A stretch of 64,000 nt of DNA from Verrucomicrobiia bacterium (GTDB lineage Bacteria; Verrucomicrobiota; Verrucomicrobiia; Limisphaerales; JADLHS01): positions 1 to 64,000 of the forward strand of contig WYBW01000025.1 in assembly GCA_011525685.1 (NCBI GenBank), read 5' to 3'. The translations under genes and the position numbers were made by a program. Under the pieces are notes generated by a model. That model had not been told where the DNA came from and ran no database searches. It saw only the letters and a program-made list of their open reading frames with translations. Each line of letters opens with the position of its first letter. Positions within the stretch are counted from its first letter, which is position 1. Positions 26,772-35,818 of this stretch are shown piece after piece.

Positions 26772-27317
26772 ATGGAACTTTTTGAAGTCATTCGCGCCCG
26801 CCAATCGGTGCGCGCGTATCAAAGCAGAGGGATTGAGGCGGACCAACTGAACGCGATTCTCTCCGCGGCAAACCAGTCTCCTTCCGCCGGCAATTTGCAG
26901 GCTTACCAAATCATTCTGATCCGCGAGCAGCCTTTGATTCGCGAACTGGTCAAGGCGACCTACAACCAGGATTTCATCGCGCAAGCTCCCATCGTGCTGG
27001 TTTTCTGCGCCGACACCGAGCGTTCCGGGGCGAAATACGGCGAAGCTGGCCGGCGGCTCTTTTGCGTCCAAGATGCCACCATCGCCACGGCCTACGCCCA
27101 ACTCGCCGCCACCGCGCTCGGCCTGGCAACCTGTTGGATCGGAGCTTTTGATGAAAAAAAAGTTGTCGGGCTGTTGGGATTGCGGACGGGACTTCGACCT
27201 GTGGCGATTCTGCCGGTGGGCTGGCCGGCGGAATCGCCGCCGCGCACGCCCCGGCGAAGTGTGGACGAATTGATGAGCGAAGTTCGCAGACCCACGACCG
27301 AATCGGCTCGCGGTTAG
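26772..27317 (+). CDS. Nitroreductase family protein (FMN)
   Basis: FMN-dependent NAD(P)H oxidoreductase, cytoplasmic. The 181-residue protein starts [20 protein letters not shown], the conserved phosphate-binding RxSVR entry of the family. It continues with [17 protein letters not shown] for FMN and dimer contact, and a C-terminal [20 protein letters not shown]. It is divergent from the SSS symporter, with 121 bp between starts. Such proteins reduce nitro compounds, quinones or flavins; the substrate here is unknown. Confidence 0.9.
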   Translation: MELFEVIRARQSVRAYQSRGIEADQLNAILSAANQSPSAGNLQAYQIILIREQPLIRELVKATYNQDFIAQAPIVLVFCADTERSGAKYGEAGRRLFCVQDATIATAYAQLAATALGLATCWIGAFDEKKVVGLLGLRTGLRPVAILPVGWPAESPPRTPRRSVDELMSEVRRPTTESARG

Positions 27318-27371
27318 GTTCGCGACGACCCACGACTGCTTTAACGTCGAACGCACTCCGCTGGTTGTGGT

Positions 27372-27520
27372 CGAAGTCTGAAATCCGAAGACCGAAATCC
27401 GAGAGAGGCCCGAAGTCCGAAATCCAAACGGCAAGGGCACGGTCGGACAGGCGAGCCGCTCGGGTTTCGGATTTCGGAAGTCTTTCGGGATTCGAATTTC
27501 GGGGCTCGAATTTCACTCAA
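27372..27520. repeat. Dispersed GAAATCCGAA-type repeat cluster
   Basis: Several direct copies (GAAGTCTGAAATCCGAAGACC, GAAATCCGAGAG, GAAGTCCGAAATCC) on the left. Inverted copies (GGATTTCGGAAG, GGGATTCGAATTTCGG) lie on the right around a GC-rich centre. The same unit occurs in frame in uvrA (51931-51955). It precedes the Gfo/Idh/MocA gene; I see no gene in 27318-27643. Confidence 0.7.
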
Positions 27521-27643
27521 CCAAATACGCAGGTGAGTCGAGCGTTCCATGCGGCGGATGGTTTCCAGCAAGTTCGATTCGACATTCGCCGTGAACTGAA
27601 TTACTCCACTCGGAGCAACAACACCCAACATCGCGACCACACC

Positions 27644-28996
27644 ATGAAACCGATCACCCGCCGTGCGTTCACGAAAACCATCGCCGCCGCCACCACCACC
27701 GCGGCGCTCTCACAGTTCCGCGTGCTGGGCGCCAATGACCGCATCCGCCTCGGTTTCATCGGGCTGGGCAACCGCGGGGACCAGGTGCTCGACGCATTTC
27801 TCAAGCAACCCGACGCCGAAGTCGTTGCCCTTTGCGACATTTATCAACCCTATCTCGATTTCGCCGGCAAGAAGATCGGCTCGAATCCAAAGCGCTTCAC
27901 GGATTATCGCCGGTTGTTGGAATTGAAGGACCTGGACGCGGTCGTGATCAACACGCCTGATCACTGGCACGCGTTGCAGACGATCCACGCCTGCGAGGCC
28001 GGCAAGGATGTCTATGTCGAGAAACCACTGTCGCTCTGTGTCGCGGAGGGTCGGGCAATGGTTGAAGCCGTGAAGCGGCACAAGCGGGTGTGCCAGGTGG
28101 GCATCCATCGCCGCTCCGTCCCGCTGTGTCGGGAGGCGGTGGAATTGGTCCGGGGCGGCGCACTGGGCAAAATCACCGCCGCGCGGGCATTCCACATCCA
28201 AAACGAGTGGCCGAGGGGCATTGACCATCCACCAGATGGAAACCCGCCACCGGGTGTGGATTGGGAAAGCTGGCTCGGCCCCGCGCCGAAAGTGCCGTAC
28301 AACCAGAACCGCACGTTCTATCGCTTCCGCTGGTTTTACGATTACTCCGGCGGTCAGGTGACCAACTTTGGCGTGCATTATCTCGATTTCATCCAATGGG
28401 CGCTCGGACAAACCGCGCCGCAGGCAGTGGCCGCTCTGGGGGGCAAGTTCGCCGGCATGGAGGACAACCGCGAGATTCCCGACACACTCGAGGCCGTCTG
28501 GCAATACCCCGGCGGCACGCTGGTGACTTTTTCCCAGTTCAACGCCACCGCCGCGCCTTGGAGTCTCCCAGGCTGCGAAGTCGAACTGCGCGGCACGAAA
28601 GGCACGCTCTACCTCTTTGGGAACGGTTATGAAATCGTGCCCGATGAAATCAAACAACACCCGTTCCCGGCGCGCAGCCCCGTGGAGCGGGAACGGGAGA
28701 AGCTGTATCGGATTACGCAACGGATGATCGAGCCGAAGAAAGTCGCCGGACGTTCCAGCAGCGACACCGCTCCGCACGCGCGCAACTTCCTGGACTGCGT
28801 CAAGAGCCGCGCTGAATGTCATTGCGACATTGAGACCGGCCACCGCAGCACCTCGGCCACGCTGCTGGCCAATATCGCCCTTAAGACCCGTTCATTGCTG
28901 GAGTGGGACGCGCAAGCGGAGAAGATCACCAACCACAGTGCCGCCAACAAGCTGCTGCGTTACGACTATCGAAAGCCGTACCAGTTTCCGGCCTGA
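27644..28996 (+). CDS. Gfo/Idh/MocA family oxidoreductase, Tat-exported
   Basis: NAD(P)-dependent sugar or inositol dehydrogenase-type protein. ATG 27644 starts [20 protein letters not shown], a clear twin-arginine signal (RRAFTK), so it probably folds with its cofactor and is exported. The Rossmann motif [16 protein letters not shown] follows, then [20 protein letters not shown] with the EKP lysine, the [16 protein letters not shown] region, and [20 protein letters not shown] typical of secreted PVC members. 450 residues. The frame before the ATG runs through a repeat cluster and is not coding. Likely part of extracellular or periplasmic carbohydrate turnover. Confidence 0.92.
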   Translation: MKPITRRAFTKTIAAATTTAALSQFRVLGANDRIRLGFIGLGNRGDQVLDAFLKQPDAEVVALCDIYQPYLDFAGKKIGSNPKRFTDYRRLLELKDLDAVVINTPDHWHALQTIHACEAGKDVYVEKPLSLCVAEGRAMVEAVKRHKRVCQVGIHRRSVPLCREAVELVRGGALGKITAARAFHIQNEWPRGIDHPPDGNPPPGVDWESWLGPAPKVPYNQNRTFYRFRWFYDYSGGQVTNFGVHYLDFIQWALGQTAPQAVAALGGKFAGMEDNREIPDTLEAVWQYPGGTLVTFSQFNATAAPWSLPGCEVELRGTKGTLYLFGNGYEIVPDEIKQHPFPARSPVEREREKLYRITQRMIEPKKVAGRSSSDTAPHARNFLDCVKSRAECHCDIETGHRSTSATLLANIALKTRSLLEWDAQAEKITNHSAANKLLRYDYRKPYQFPA

Positions 28997-29054
28997 ATCA
29001 ACGACACGGCTCCAGACAATGCCAGCAAAGCCCTCGGCGAACCATGCCCGCAGT

Positions 29055-29096
29055 TTCCCTCTCCCAGCGGGAGAGGGATAAAAGGGTGAGGGAGAA
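29055..29096. repeat. Single half of the family 2 repeat
   Basis: TCCCTCTCCCAGCGGGAGAG then GGTGAGGGAGAA, the right end of family 2 without a partner in the 180-bp gap between convergent genes. It can form the same hairpin and may serve as terminator. Confidence 0.75.
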
Positions 29097-29176
29097 GGCT
29101 CGCTTCGTGGAGCGATCTTGCTTTGACTGGGGAGACCGCCGCGTTGGGCCACTGAGGTTTCCACCCGCCCACTTCC

Positions 29177-30583
29177 TCACTTTCCCACCTGCAACCCGTA
29201 CTCCTCCGGCAGGAACACACCTGGCTCAATTGTCGCCAACATCTCCCCGATGAACGCAGCCTCGCTCTCCGGCAAGGCATCCGCCTGGCGCTGGAGCAGG
29301 TCGAGCCAGCGGACTTCGCGCGCGGCGATTTTCACGTCACCAGCCTGATGCGCCCGCCGAAGTTCATCCAGCACCACCAGCACCGCGCGGCGCGTCCGCA
29401 GATAAGGAGTCTTCTCCGCGATAATCTGTTGCGAAAGCCGCAGCACCACGTCCGGGCGCAACACGAATGCCTGCGGATCGAGCGCCGCGTCGGATTCCAC
29501 CAGCCAGTCACGCAACCGATTCGCCTCATTCCGCCCTTTCGAGAGCGCGGTGTTCATCAAACGGCAATCGTAAGCCAGTTGTTCCAGACTTACGGTCGGC
29601 GCCGGCCCGCTGAGCAGCCGCACGTTTTGCACCGACTCGTTCGACCAACAGTCGCACACGGCTTGCGCAATGTTACCCACCGGACTCAGGTGGGCGCACG
29701 CCGCCGACCGGCCCTCCATCGAAATGGGCACGCCCGCAATGGCTTTCATGTACGGCCCTTCATAAGCGCAGTCCTTGCTTGGACCCACCGCGCCCATCTC
29801 GTAGGCGACCAGACTTCGCGGCACGGTGGCCACGCGAACCACCGCGGCAAACAGGCGCGGGATCATCTTCTGCTCGGCCAGCACCATCGCCGTGTTGGCA
29901 AAGCCGCAGGCTGTGTCGCCTGCAGGCACGATGTTGTTTTGGCGGCATAAGGTCACCAGTTTGCCCCAGAGAAACTCCATGTCCCGCGCGCCCAGCACGC
30001 CCAGGGCAAAAACCACTCCGCGCAAGTCCGCGTTCATCAACGCGGCATCGTTCACTTCCTTGCCGCCCGTGGATTCTATGGCCAGCAGGTCCGCGCCCGC
30101 GCCCGCCGCCGACTCGAACAACCGCACCATGCCCTCCCAATACGGTCCGCGCCGCATGAGCGCCGGGCGTTCATGATCACGATTGTCATTCGGCGTGAGG
30201 CGCAGGGCGGCCTTGAGTCCATGCTTCTCGTGATACTGACGCAAAGCGCCAGCCAGAATGTCCGTGATCTCGGCGCCCCACTCCGGCCGCACGGTCATGG
30301 GCGGCAGGGTCTCGAATTCCACCAGCAACCCGGGTACTTCCAGTTCGACCGCGCGACGGCAGACGCCGTTGATCATCTCCTCGTATTGCCGGCGCACCTC
30401 GGGCCAGGTGTCCTCGTTGATGTCCATCGGCGGCAGCGTGAAGTTGATTTCGGGAATCACCGTGCCACTACCAAACACCAGGCCGCGTCCGCAGGCGACC
30501 GGCCTTGGCGCGACGCCGAAGCAAAAGTCATCCAGCGTGGAGATTGCCGGCCGTTTGGAACTTTCAACATCCAGTGAGTTCAT
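29177..30583 (-). CDS. MtaB-like corrinoid methyltransferase (methanol-type, zinc)
   Basis: Homologue of methanol:corrinoid methyltransferase subunit MtaB, which moves a methyl group from a methyl donor to Co(I) of a corrinoid protein. The 468-residue length matches. The zinc ligands E164, C220 and C269 known for Methanosarcina MtaB have clear counterparts: E170 in LLAIESTGGKEV, C226 in AGDTACGFANT and C272 in PSKDCAYEGP (the first two with identical spacing of 56). Conserved stretches include GVLGARDMEFLW, WSNESVQNVRLL and LEQLAYDCRLMN. No MtaC corrinoid-protein gene is adjacent. In bacteria the natural donor may be methanol or another methyl compound; a UroD-type partner lies at 16423-17649. 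Confidence 0.88.
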   Translation of the reverse strand: MNSLDVESSKRPAISTLDDFCFGVAPRPVACGRGLVFGSGTVIPEINFTLPPMDINEDTWPEVRRQYEEMINGVCRRAVELEVPGLLVEFETLPPMTVRPEWGAEITDILAGALRQYHEKHGLKAALRLTPNDNRDHERPALMRRGPYWEGMVRLFESAAGAGADLLAIESTGGKEVNDAALMNADLRGVVFALGVLGARDMEFLWGKLVTLCRQNNIVPAGDTACGFANTAMVLAEQKMIPRLFAAVVRVATVPRSLVAYEMGAVGPSKDCAYEGPYMKAIAGVPISMEGRSAACAHLSPVGNIAQAVCDCWSNESVQNVRLLSGPAPTVSLEQLAYDCRLMNTALSKGRNEANRLRDWLVESDAALDPQAFVLRPDVVLRLSQQIIAEKTPYLRTRRAVLVVLDELRRAHQAGDVKIAAREVRWLDLLQRQADALPESEAAFIGEMLATIEPGVFLPEEYGLQVGK

Positions 30584-30704
30584 CTTTCGCCAAGGTTTGA
30601 GGCTGCCGGTCCGGCGCTCTGTTTGAATTGACCAAGGTCAACTCGAGAATGAGCGTTGCCCGCGATGCCGATCTGACCGGGCACAACCGTTCTCCTGGCC
30701 GGCC

Positions 30705-31544
30705 CTACTGCATGACCAACTCGCGGAACGCTTGTTGCAGGCGTCGTGTTACTGGCCCCGGTTGGCCGCGGCCGATCGTCCAGTCGTTGATGCGCACCAC
30801 GGGCATGACGTCGTTGGTGGTGCCAAGCAGCATGGCTTCGTCCAGTTCGGGCAGATCGGATTCGCTCACGGCGGTTTCCCGGACCGGGATGCTCAAGCGA
30901 TTAGATAGTTCGAGCACCACCAGACGGGTGATGCCGTTGAGGATGTGCTCGTCGGCCGGATGGGTGAGGAGCGTGCCGTCGCGGACTCCCGCAAAGTTCG
31001 AGTGCGAGCCTTCGGTGACGACTCCGTCGCGAACGAATATGGCTTCGTGCGCGCCGGCGCCCCGCGCCTGTTCGCTGGCCATCACGTTGGGCAGCAGCGA
31101 CGTCGCCTTGATGTCGCAGCGCCCCCAGCGCAGATCGGGAACCTTGATGACACGGATGCCGGCTTTCCATTCTTCCCGTGGGATGGCGAAGGGTGCGGCG
31201 AAGGCATAGACCGTTGGCGGAACGGCGGGGCGCGGATAGGAATGTCGGCGGGGTGCGACACCGCGGCTGACTTGCACGTAAACAGTCGCTTCACCCCCGC
31301 GCAGCCCGTTTTTCTCCAAGAGTGCTTCGGCAATGTCCTGAACCTGTCGGTGCGGCGGACTTTCCATTCCGATGGCCGCCAGGCTTTTGTTTAATCGCTC
31401 CCAATGCGCTGCGGCACGAAACAGGATCCCGCTGAACGACCGGACCACTTCATAAACGCCATCGCCGAACAGAAAGCCACGGTCGTCGGGCGAGATGCGC
31501 GCCTCTTCGCGGGGCAGGAATTGTCCGTTCAGAAAGACGACCAT
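30705..31544 (-). CDS. Class IV aminotransferase, probably D-amino acid transaminase
   Basis: PLP enzyme of fold type IV, cytoplasmic. The 279-residue protein opens MVVFLNGQFLPREEARISPD, DRGFLFGDGVYEVVR, the D-alanine aminotransferase/BCAT signature. The Schiff-base lysine is K146 in RCDIKATSLLPN, followed by EGSHSNFAGVRDG and ILNGITRLVVLEL. The RWGRCDIK wording and length favour D-amino acid aminotransferase over branched-chain enzymes (which are usually longer), so it could supply D-glutamate or D-alanine for the wall. It begins 19 nt after the YmdB gene stop, suggesting an operon. Confidence 0.85.
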   Translation of the reverse strand: MVVFLNGQFLPREEARISPDDRGFLFGDGVYEVVRSFSGILFRAAAHWERLNKSLAAIGMESPPHRQVQDIAEALLEKNGLRGGEATVYVQVSRGVAPRRHSYPRPAVPPTVYAFAAPFAIPREEWKAGIRVIKVPDLRWGRCDIKATSLLPNVMASEQARGAGAHEAIFVRDGVVTEGSHSNFAGVRDGTLLTHPADEHILNGITRLVVLELSNRLSIPVRETAVSESDLPELDEAMLLGTTNDVMPVVRINDWTIGRGQPGPVTRRLQQAFRELVMQ

Positions 31545-31563
31545 CGGTAGAGCTTGAAGCCGG

Positions 31564-32346
31564 CTAGCCCAGCGGTTCAGAGATTCGCCGGATGCCGATG
31601 GCCCGACCGCTGGCGTCGTCCAACTCGAGGATCGCGCCCTGCATGAACACGCGCTGACGGGCCACCTCGAATCGCTGCGGGAGGTTGGTCACGAAGCGTT
31701 TGATGATCGGCTCGATCTCCCGGCCCAGGACACTTTCGTGCGCGCCGGTGAAGCCGGCATCGCTCAAGTAAGCGGTGCCGCCGGGAAAAATCTGTTCGTC
31801 CGCGGTTTGCACGTGGGTGTGCGTCCCCACCACCGCGCTCACCCGCCCGTCCAACATTCTCGCGAAGGCGATCTTTTCCGAAGTCGCCTCGGCGTGAAAA
31901 TCCACGAAAATGAACTTCGTCTGCTGACGCAGGCGCTCCACCGCCGGCGGCACGAGCAGAAACGGGTTTTCCAGCAACGGCATGAAAGTACGACCCTGCG
32001 CGTTGAGGACGCCAAGAGTCGGGTGAGGCTGGACTTCAAAAACCGCGCTGCCCTGTCCCGCGGTGCCGGGCGGATAGTTCAGCGGGCGCAGAAACCGCGG
32101 TTCGTTTTGCAGCAGTTCCACGACTTCCTTCTGATCCCAGAGATGGTCGCCACTCGTGATGACATCCACGCCGGCGGCGAAAATCTCCCGGGCGGTTTTC
32201 GGTGTGATGCCCGAACCGCCCGCCGAGTTTTCGCCGTTGGCGATGACATAGTCGAGCCGGTGTTGTTCCCGCAGTTTCGGCACGAGCTGACTGACCGCCT
32301 TGCGTCCGGGTTCACCCACGATGTCGCCGATGAAGAGCAGTTTCAC
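31564..32346 (-). CDS. YmdB-family metallophosphoesterase (TIGR00282)
   Basis: 2',3'-cyclic nucleotide phosphodiesterase-type enzyme with a dinuclear metal site. The 260-residue protein starts MKLLFIGDIVGEPGR (D8) and continues YVIANGENSAGGSGITP, ITSGDHLWDQKEV, FVDFHAEATSEKIA and VVGTHTHVQTADEQIFPGGT, which together hold all metal ligands of the family. YmdB in Bacillus affects biofilm and RNA turnover; in other phyla the role is unclear. It is first in a two-gene unit with the aminotransferase. Confidence 0.92.
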   Translation of the reverse strand: MKLLFIGDIVGEPGRKAVSQLVPKLREQHRLDYVIANGENSAGGSGITPKTAREIFAAGVDVITSGDHLWDQKEVVELLQNEPRFLRPLNYPPGTAGQGSAVFEVQPHPTLGVLNAQGRTFMPLLENPFLLVPPAVERLRQQTKFIFVDFHAEATSEKIAFARMLDGRVSAVVGTHTHVQTADEQIFPGGTAYLSDAGFTGAHESVLGREIEPIIKRFVTNLPQRFEVARQRVFMQGAILELDDASGRAIGIRRISEPLG

Positions 32347-32516
32347 GGCGACACGGTAGAAAAAGTGACGGGGAATGTCGAGCGGGGCGCCATCTGACGG
32401 AGCAGTCCCACCCGCCGGTGTTCGGCTTCGGCAGAGCGAGGCCTTGAGAAAGGAGATGCATCACTGCGGGTGTTGAAGCCGGCCGGGCGTGCTGGCCGCA
32501 AGCGGAAGGGAGCGCG

Positions 32517-35360
32517 TCAAACCGCCGCTTCGACTGGTTCGTCACGAGCACTTGTGACCGGTGGAACCTCAGCGACGATGAGTTGCTCGGGAGCTGCGGC
32601 ACTGTTGCGGTGGCCGGCTGGCGGAGCATCGAGGCACTCGCGGACGGTGCGGGCCAGTTGAGAAGGTTGGTAGGGCTTCTCCAGCCAGACAGTGTCGTTC
32701 TCGCTGTGTTCGTTGCCGAAGGTCTTGAGCGAATAACCACTGGTGTAAATGACGCGCAGGTCCGGCTTGCGTTTGCGAAGCTGCTGGGCGAGTTCGCGCC
32801 CGGTCAAGCCCTCGGGCATCACCATGTCGGTCAGCAACAGGTCCACCCGCCCGTCTTGTTCATCCCAGACTTTGAGCGCCTCCACGCCCGAGGAAGCCTC
32901 GAGGATCCGGTATTGATACTGGCTGAGGATGTCGCGAACCAGTTGACGCAGCGCCGGCTCGTCTTCGACGTGAAGAATGGTTTCCGGGCCGCCACGAACC
33001 GGTCGGTTGTCCTTTTCTTCAATCGCAGGCTCTTGAGCGGCGCCGGCGGCGGGGAAGAACACCTTGAAGGTCGTACCCACACCAACCGAGCTGGCGACCT
33101 CCACCCAGCCTTGATGTTGCTTTACAATCCCGTACACCGTGGACAAACCCAGCCCGGTCCCGCGACCGACTTCCTTGGTGGAGAAGAATGGCTCAAAGAT
33201 GCGCCCGAGCGTCTTTTCATCCATGCCGCAACCCGTGTCCTGCACCGAGAGGCAAACGAACCGTCCGGGCCGGGCCTCCGCCCGATGATGGGCATAGTCC
33301 TCATCCAGTTTCACCATTTCGGTGGTGACAACCAGCTTGCCCCCCGATGGCATCGCGTCCCGCGCGTTGACGGCCAGATTCATGACCACCTGCTCCAACA
33401 TGCCGGTGTCTGCTTGAATCTGCGGCAAGCCGCTGGCGTAGTGGTTTTCCATCACGATGTCCTCACCCAGGAGCCGCGTCAGCATGTTCGACAGGTTCTG
33501 CAGCACGCAGTTGAGGTCCAGTGGACGCGCCTGAATGGCCTGCTTGCGGCTGAACATGAGCAGTTGACGGGTCAACGCCGCCGCGCGCCGCGAGGCCTCG
33601 GAAATGCGCTTCAGCGGCTTGGCCAGCGACTTGTCGTCCGCGTACTGCGACTGGAGGCAATCGGCATAACCCTGGATGACGGTGAGGATGTTGTTGAAAT
33701 CATGCGCAATGCCCGCCGCCATCTGGCCCACCGATTCGAGTTTTTGCGCGTGCCGGAACTGGGCCTCCAGGTTGAGCATTTCGGTGATGTCCGCGCCGTA
33801 GCAATGAACCACGCGCCCCGCGGACACCGGGAAGAAGGACCACGTAAGCGTGTGCCCGTTGAGGCAGACTTCTTCGCGAAGGCGTTTGCTTCCTTCCGCC
33901 AGGCATGTCCGCACAATCGCGGTCACGTCCGCCGGCAGGATGTCCAAGATCTGTTCCTTGCCCAGCGAGCGGGCGAGTTCGAGCGCGGCGCCGTTGGCGT
34001 AACTCAGCGCGCCGTCGGCGCTGAACTCCAGCACCGGGTTCGGATTCACGCGCGGGAACGCCGCCAGTTTCTGCGCCTGCTCCTCGGCTTCGCGGCGCTC
34101 GGTGATGTCATTGATGCTGCCGGAAGCTCCGAGCACCGTGCCGTCGTTGTCCAGGGTCAACTGCATGTAAAGTTCCACCCAGCGGACCTTGCCATCCTTG
34201 GTCAACAGCCGGGTCTCGTAGCGGCAAAAATCAATCTTGCGGCTGATCAACTGCAGGAAGATGTACCGCCCCTGCTCCCGGTCATCGTGGTGCAGGTAAT
34301 CCAGATAAAACGTCCCCAGCGCGTCCTTGATGGCAAACCCGGTGATCGTTGCCCAGGCCGGATTGAGGAAGGTCCAATAGCCGAACTCGTTCATCTGGAA
34401 GATGACTTCCTTGATGTTGGCCACGACCGAGCGGTAGCGGCCTTCGCTGGCGTCCAGCGCCTCTTCCGCCTGTTTGCGCTGGATGCAAAGCGCGATGCCG
34501 TTGGCCACGGAGTTCATCTCCTGGAGCACGGTTTCCGTGAGCGGCTCGCGCGAATACAGCGAGAGCATGCCCACCAAACGGTCCTCCAGCAACAACGGCA
34601 GCGCGGCGAAGGCCGTCAGTTGCTGCTGGCACGCCCAAGTCTGGGTGCTGAGTTGGGGGCCGTCGGCAAAGGACCGGACCAACACCGGCCGGCCGGCGGC
34701 CAGGTCCTCGAGATTCACCAGGGGAACGGGCAGGTTGGGGGGCGACTTGACCTTGTCAAACACCGGTCCGGCGGAGGCTCGCGGCTCGAGCACTTTCTGG
34801 GCGGCGTCATAAATCCAGACCTGCGCCAGGGCGGCGTTGAGATACTGCACCATCGCCCGGGCGCAACGACCTAGAATCTCCGGGAGGGCGGCCCGTTGCA
34901 TGAGCGCCAGACCGATCTGGGAACCAAACGCCGCCAACCGCGCGTGCTCGAACGCCGCGCGGGCCGCCGCGCGGTTGCGCTCGACCGCATAACGAATCGA
35001 ACGCTCCAACTGGTTCGAGTCAATCCGCCCTTTGATCAGGTAATCGGAGGCGCCCGCCTTCATGGCCGCCAGGTCCACCTCGGCCTGGCCCATGCCGGTA
35101 AGAATGATGACCGGTGCCGCGCAGCCCATGGCCTGGGCCGCCTTCAGCAAGTCCACGCCGTTCTGCGCCCCCAACCGGTAATCCACCAGGCACACATCGT
35201 GTTTGTTGCCGGACATGAGTGACAGGCCCTCGTCATAATTCCGAGCCCAGTCCATCCCGTATTCGCGGCCCTGGATCTCCCGCAGCAACTCTTTGACGAG
35301 AAAACAATCGTCCTCGTCATCCTCCACCAGCAGCACCCGGATGGTTTCGAGTTCGATCAT
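32517..35360 (-). CDS. Hybrid sensor histidine kinase: REC-GAF-PAS-PAS-HisKA-HATPase-REC
   Basis: A soluble 947-residue kinase. The ATG at 35360 overlaps the stop of the preceding response regulator (ATGA). Order: receiver domain 1-125 with phospho-acceptor D60 (CLVDYRLGAQNG); GAF about 150-315; PAS about 330-450 (RSVVANIKEVIFQMNEFGYW) and about 455-545; HisKA with H553 in GIAHDFNNILTVIQGYAD; ATPase with NLAVNARDAMPSGGKL and GTGLGLSTVYGIVKQHQGW; second receiver about 815-935 (LLLTDMVMPEGLTGRELA). The N-terminal receiver makes it a likely target of the upstream kinase; the HDFNN-type H-box usually donates to the fused receiver. No DNA-binding domain is present, so the output is protein-protein or a distant regulator. 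Confidence 0.92.
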   Translation of the reverse strand: MIELETIRVLLVEDDEDDCFLVKELLREIQGREYGMDWARNYDEGLSLMSGNKHDVCLVDYRLGAQNGVDLLKAAQAMGCAAPVIILTGMGQAEVDLAAMKAGASDYLIKGRIDSNQLERSIRYAVERNRAAARAAFEHARLAAFGSQIGLALMQRAALPEILGRCARAMVQYLNAALAQVWIYDAAQKVLEPRASAGPVFDKVKSPPNLPVPLVNLEDLAAGRPVLVRSFADGPQLSTQTWACQQQLTAFAALPLLLEDRLVGMLSLYSREPLTETVLQEMNSVANGIALCIQRKQAEEALDASEGRYRSVVANIKEVIFQMNEFGYWTFLNPAWATITGFAIKDALGTFYLDYLHHDDREQGRYIFLQLISRKIDFCRYETRLLTKDGKVRWVELYMQLTLDNDGTVLGASGSINDITERREAEEQAQKLAAFPRVNPNPVLEFSADGALSYANGAALELARSLGKEQILDILPADVTAIVRTCLAEGSKRLREEVCLNGHTLTWSFFPVSAGRVVHCYGADITEMLNLEAQFRHAQKLESVGQMAAGIAHDFNNILTVIQGYADCLQSQYADDKSLAKPLKRISEASRRAAALTRQLLMFSRKQAIQARPLDLNCVLQNLSNMLTRLLGEDIVMENHYASGLPQIQADTGMLEQVVMNLAVNARDAMPSGGKLVVTTEMVKLDEDYAHHRAEARPGRFVCLSVQDTGCGMDEKTLGRIFEPFFSTKEVGRGTGLGLSTVYGIVKQHQGWVEVASSVGVGTTFKVFFPAAGAAQEPAIEEKDNRPVRGGPETILHVEDEPALRQLVRDILSQYQYRILEASSGVEALKVWDEQDGRVDLLLTDMVMPEGLTGRELAQQLRKRKPDLRVIYTSGYSLKTFGNEHSENDTVWLEKPYQPSQLARTVRECLDAPPAGHRNSAAAPEQLIVAEVPPVTSARDEPVEAAV

Positions 35361-35818
35361 ATTCCCTTCAACTGGGCGCCGGGCAGTTCCACGATGCCAA
35401 ACCAATAGCGGCTCAGGGTTTTCATGACATTCACCAGCGCGTCGAACGCCACGGGTTTGCAGATGAACGAATTGGCACCCAGATCGTAAAGGGCGCCGAT
35501 GTCGGTGTCGGCTTTCGAGGTGGTGAACGCAATGACGGGAATGCGGCGCAGGTCCGGATGGGCACGGATTTCGCGCAACACCTCGCGGCCGTCTTTGCGA
35601 GGCATGTTCAAGTCCAGCAGAATCAGCCCCGGACGAGGCGCGGTGTCCGATCCGGTGTGTTTGCCCCGCTGGAGCAGGTAATCCATCAGGTCCTCCCCAT
35701 CCTCGACGAATCGCAGCTCGTTCCCCAGTCCACATTCCGAAAGGGCGTCCTTGACCAGCAGGCGGTCGTCCGCGTCATCTTCGGCCATCAAAATCAGGCG
35801 GGGGGAGTGGGAGTTCAT
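35357..35818 (-). CDS. Single-domain response regulator (Rcp1/CheY-like)
   Basis: A 153-residue stand-alone receiver. The acidic pair EDDADDR and phospho-acceptor D69 in LILLDLNMPRKDGREVLREI, the switch region VIAFTTSKADTDIGALYDLG and lysine in FICKPVAFD are all present. The RKDG type is that of Rcp1-like regulators that serve phytochrome-class kinases. The start overlaps the kinase stop by 4 nt, and its own stop overlaps the next kinase start by 4 nt, so it sits as a relay between the two kinases. Confidence 0.92.
   Translation of the reverse strand: MNSHSPRLILMAEDDADDRLLVKDALSECGLGNELRFVEDGEDLMDYLLQRGKHTGSDTAPRPGLILLDLNMPRKDGREVLREIRAHPDLRRIPVIAFTTSKADTDIGALYDLGANSFICKPVAFDALVNVMKTLSRYWFGIVELPGAQLKGI

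Noticed and set aside
27372-27520. CRISPR-like array
   Set aside because: The units are short, irregular, partly inverted and without equal spacers; no cas genes in the window.
29177-30583. A complete methanol utilisation system (mtaABC)
   Set aside because: Only an MtaB-like gene is here; no corrinoid protein MtaC is adjacent and the UroD-like gene is 12 kb away, so the pathway cannot be claimed.
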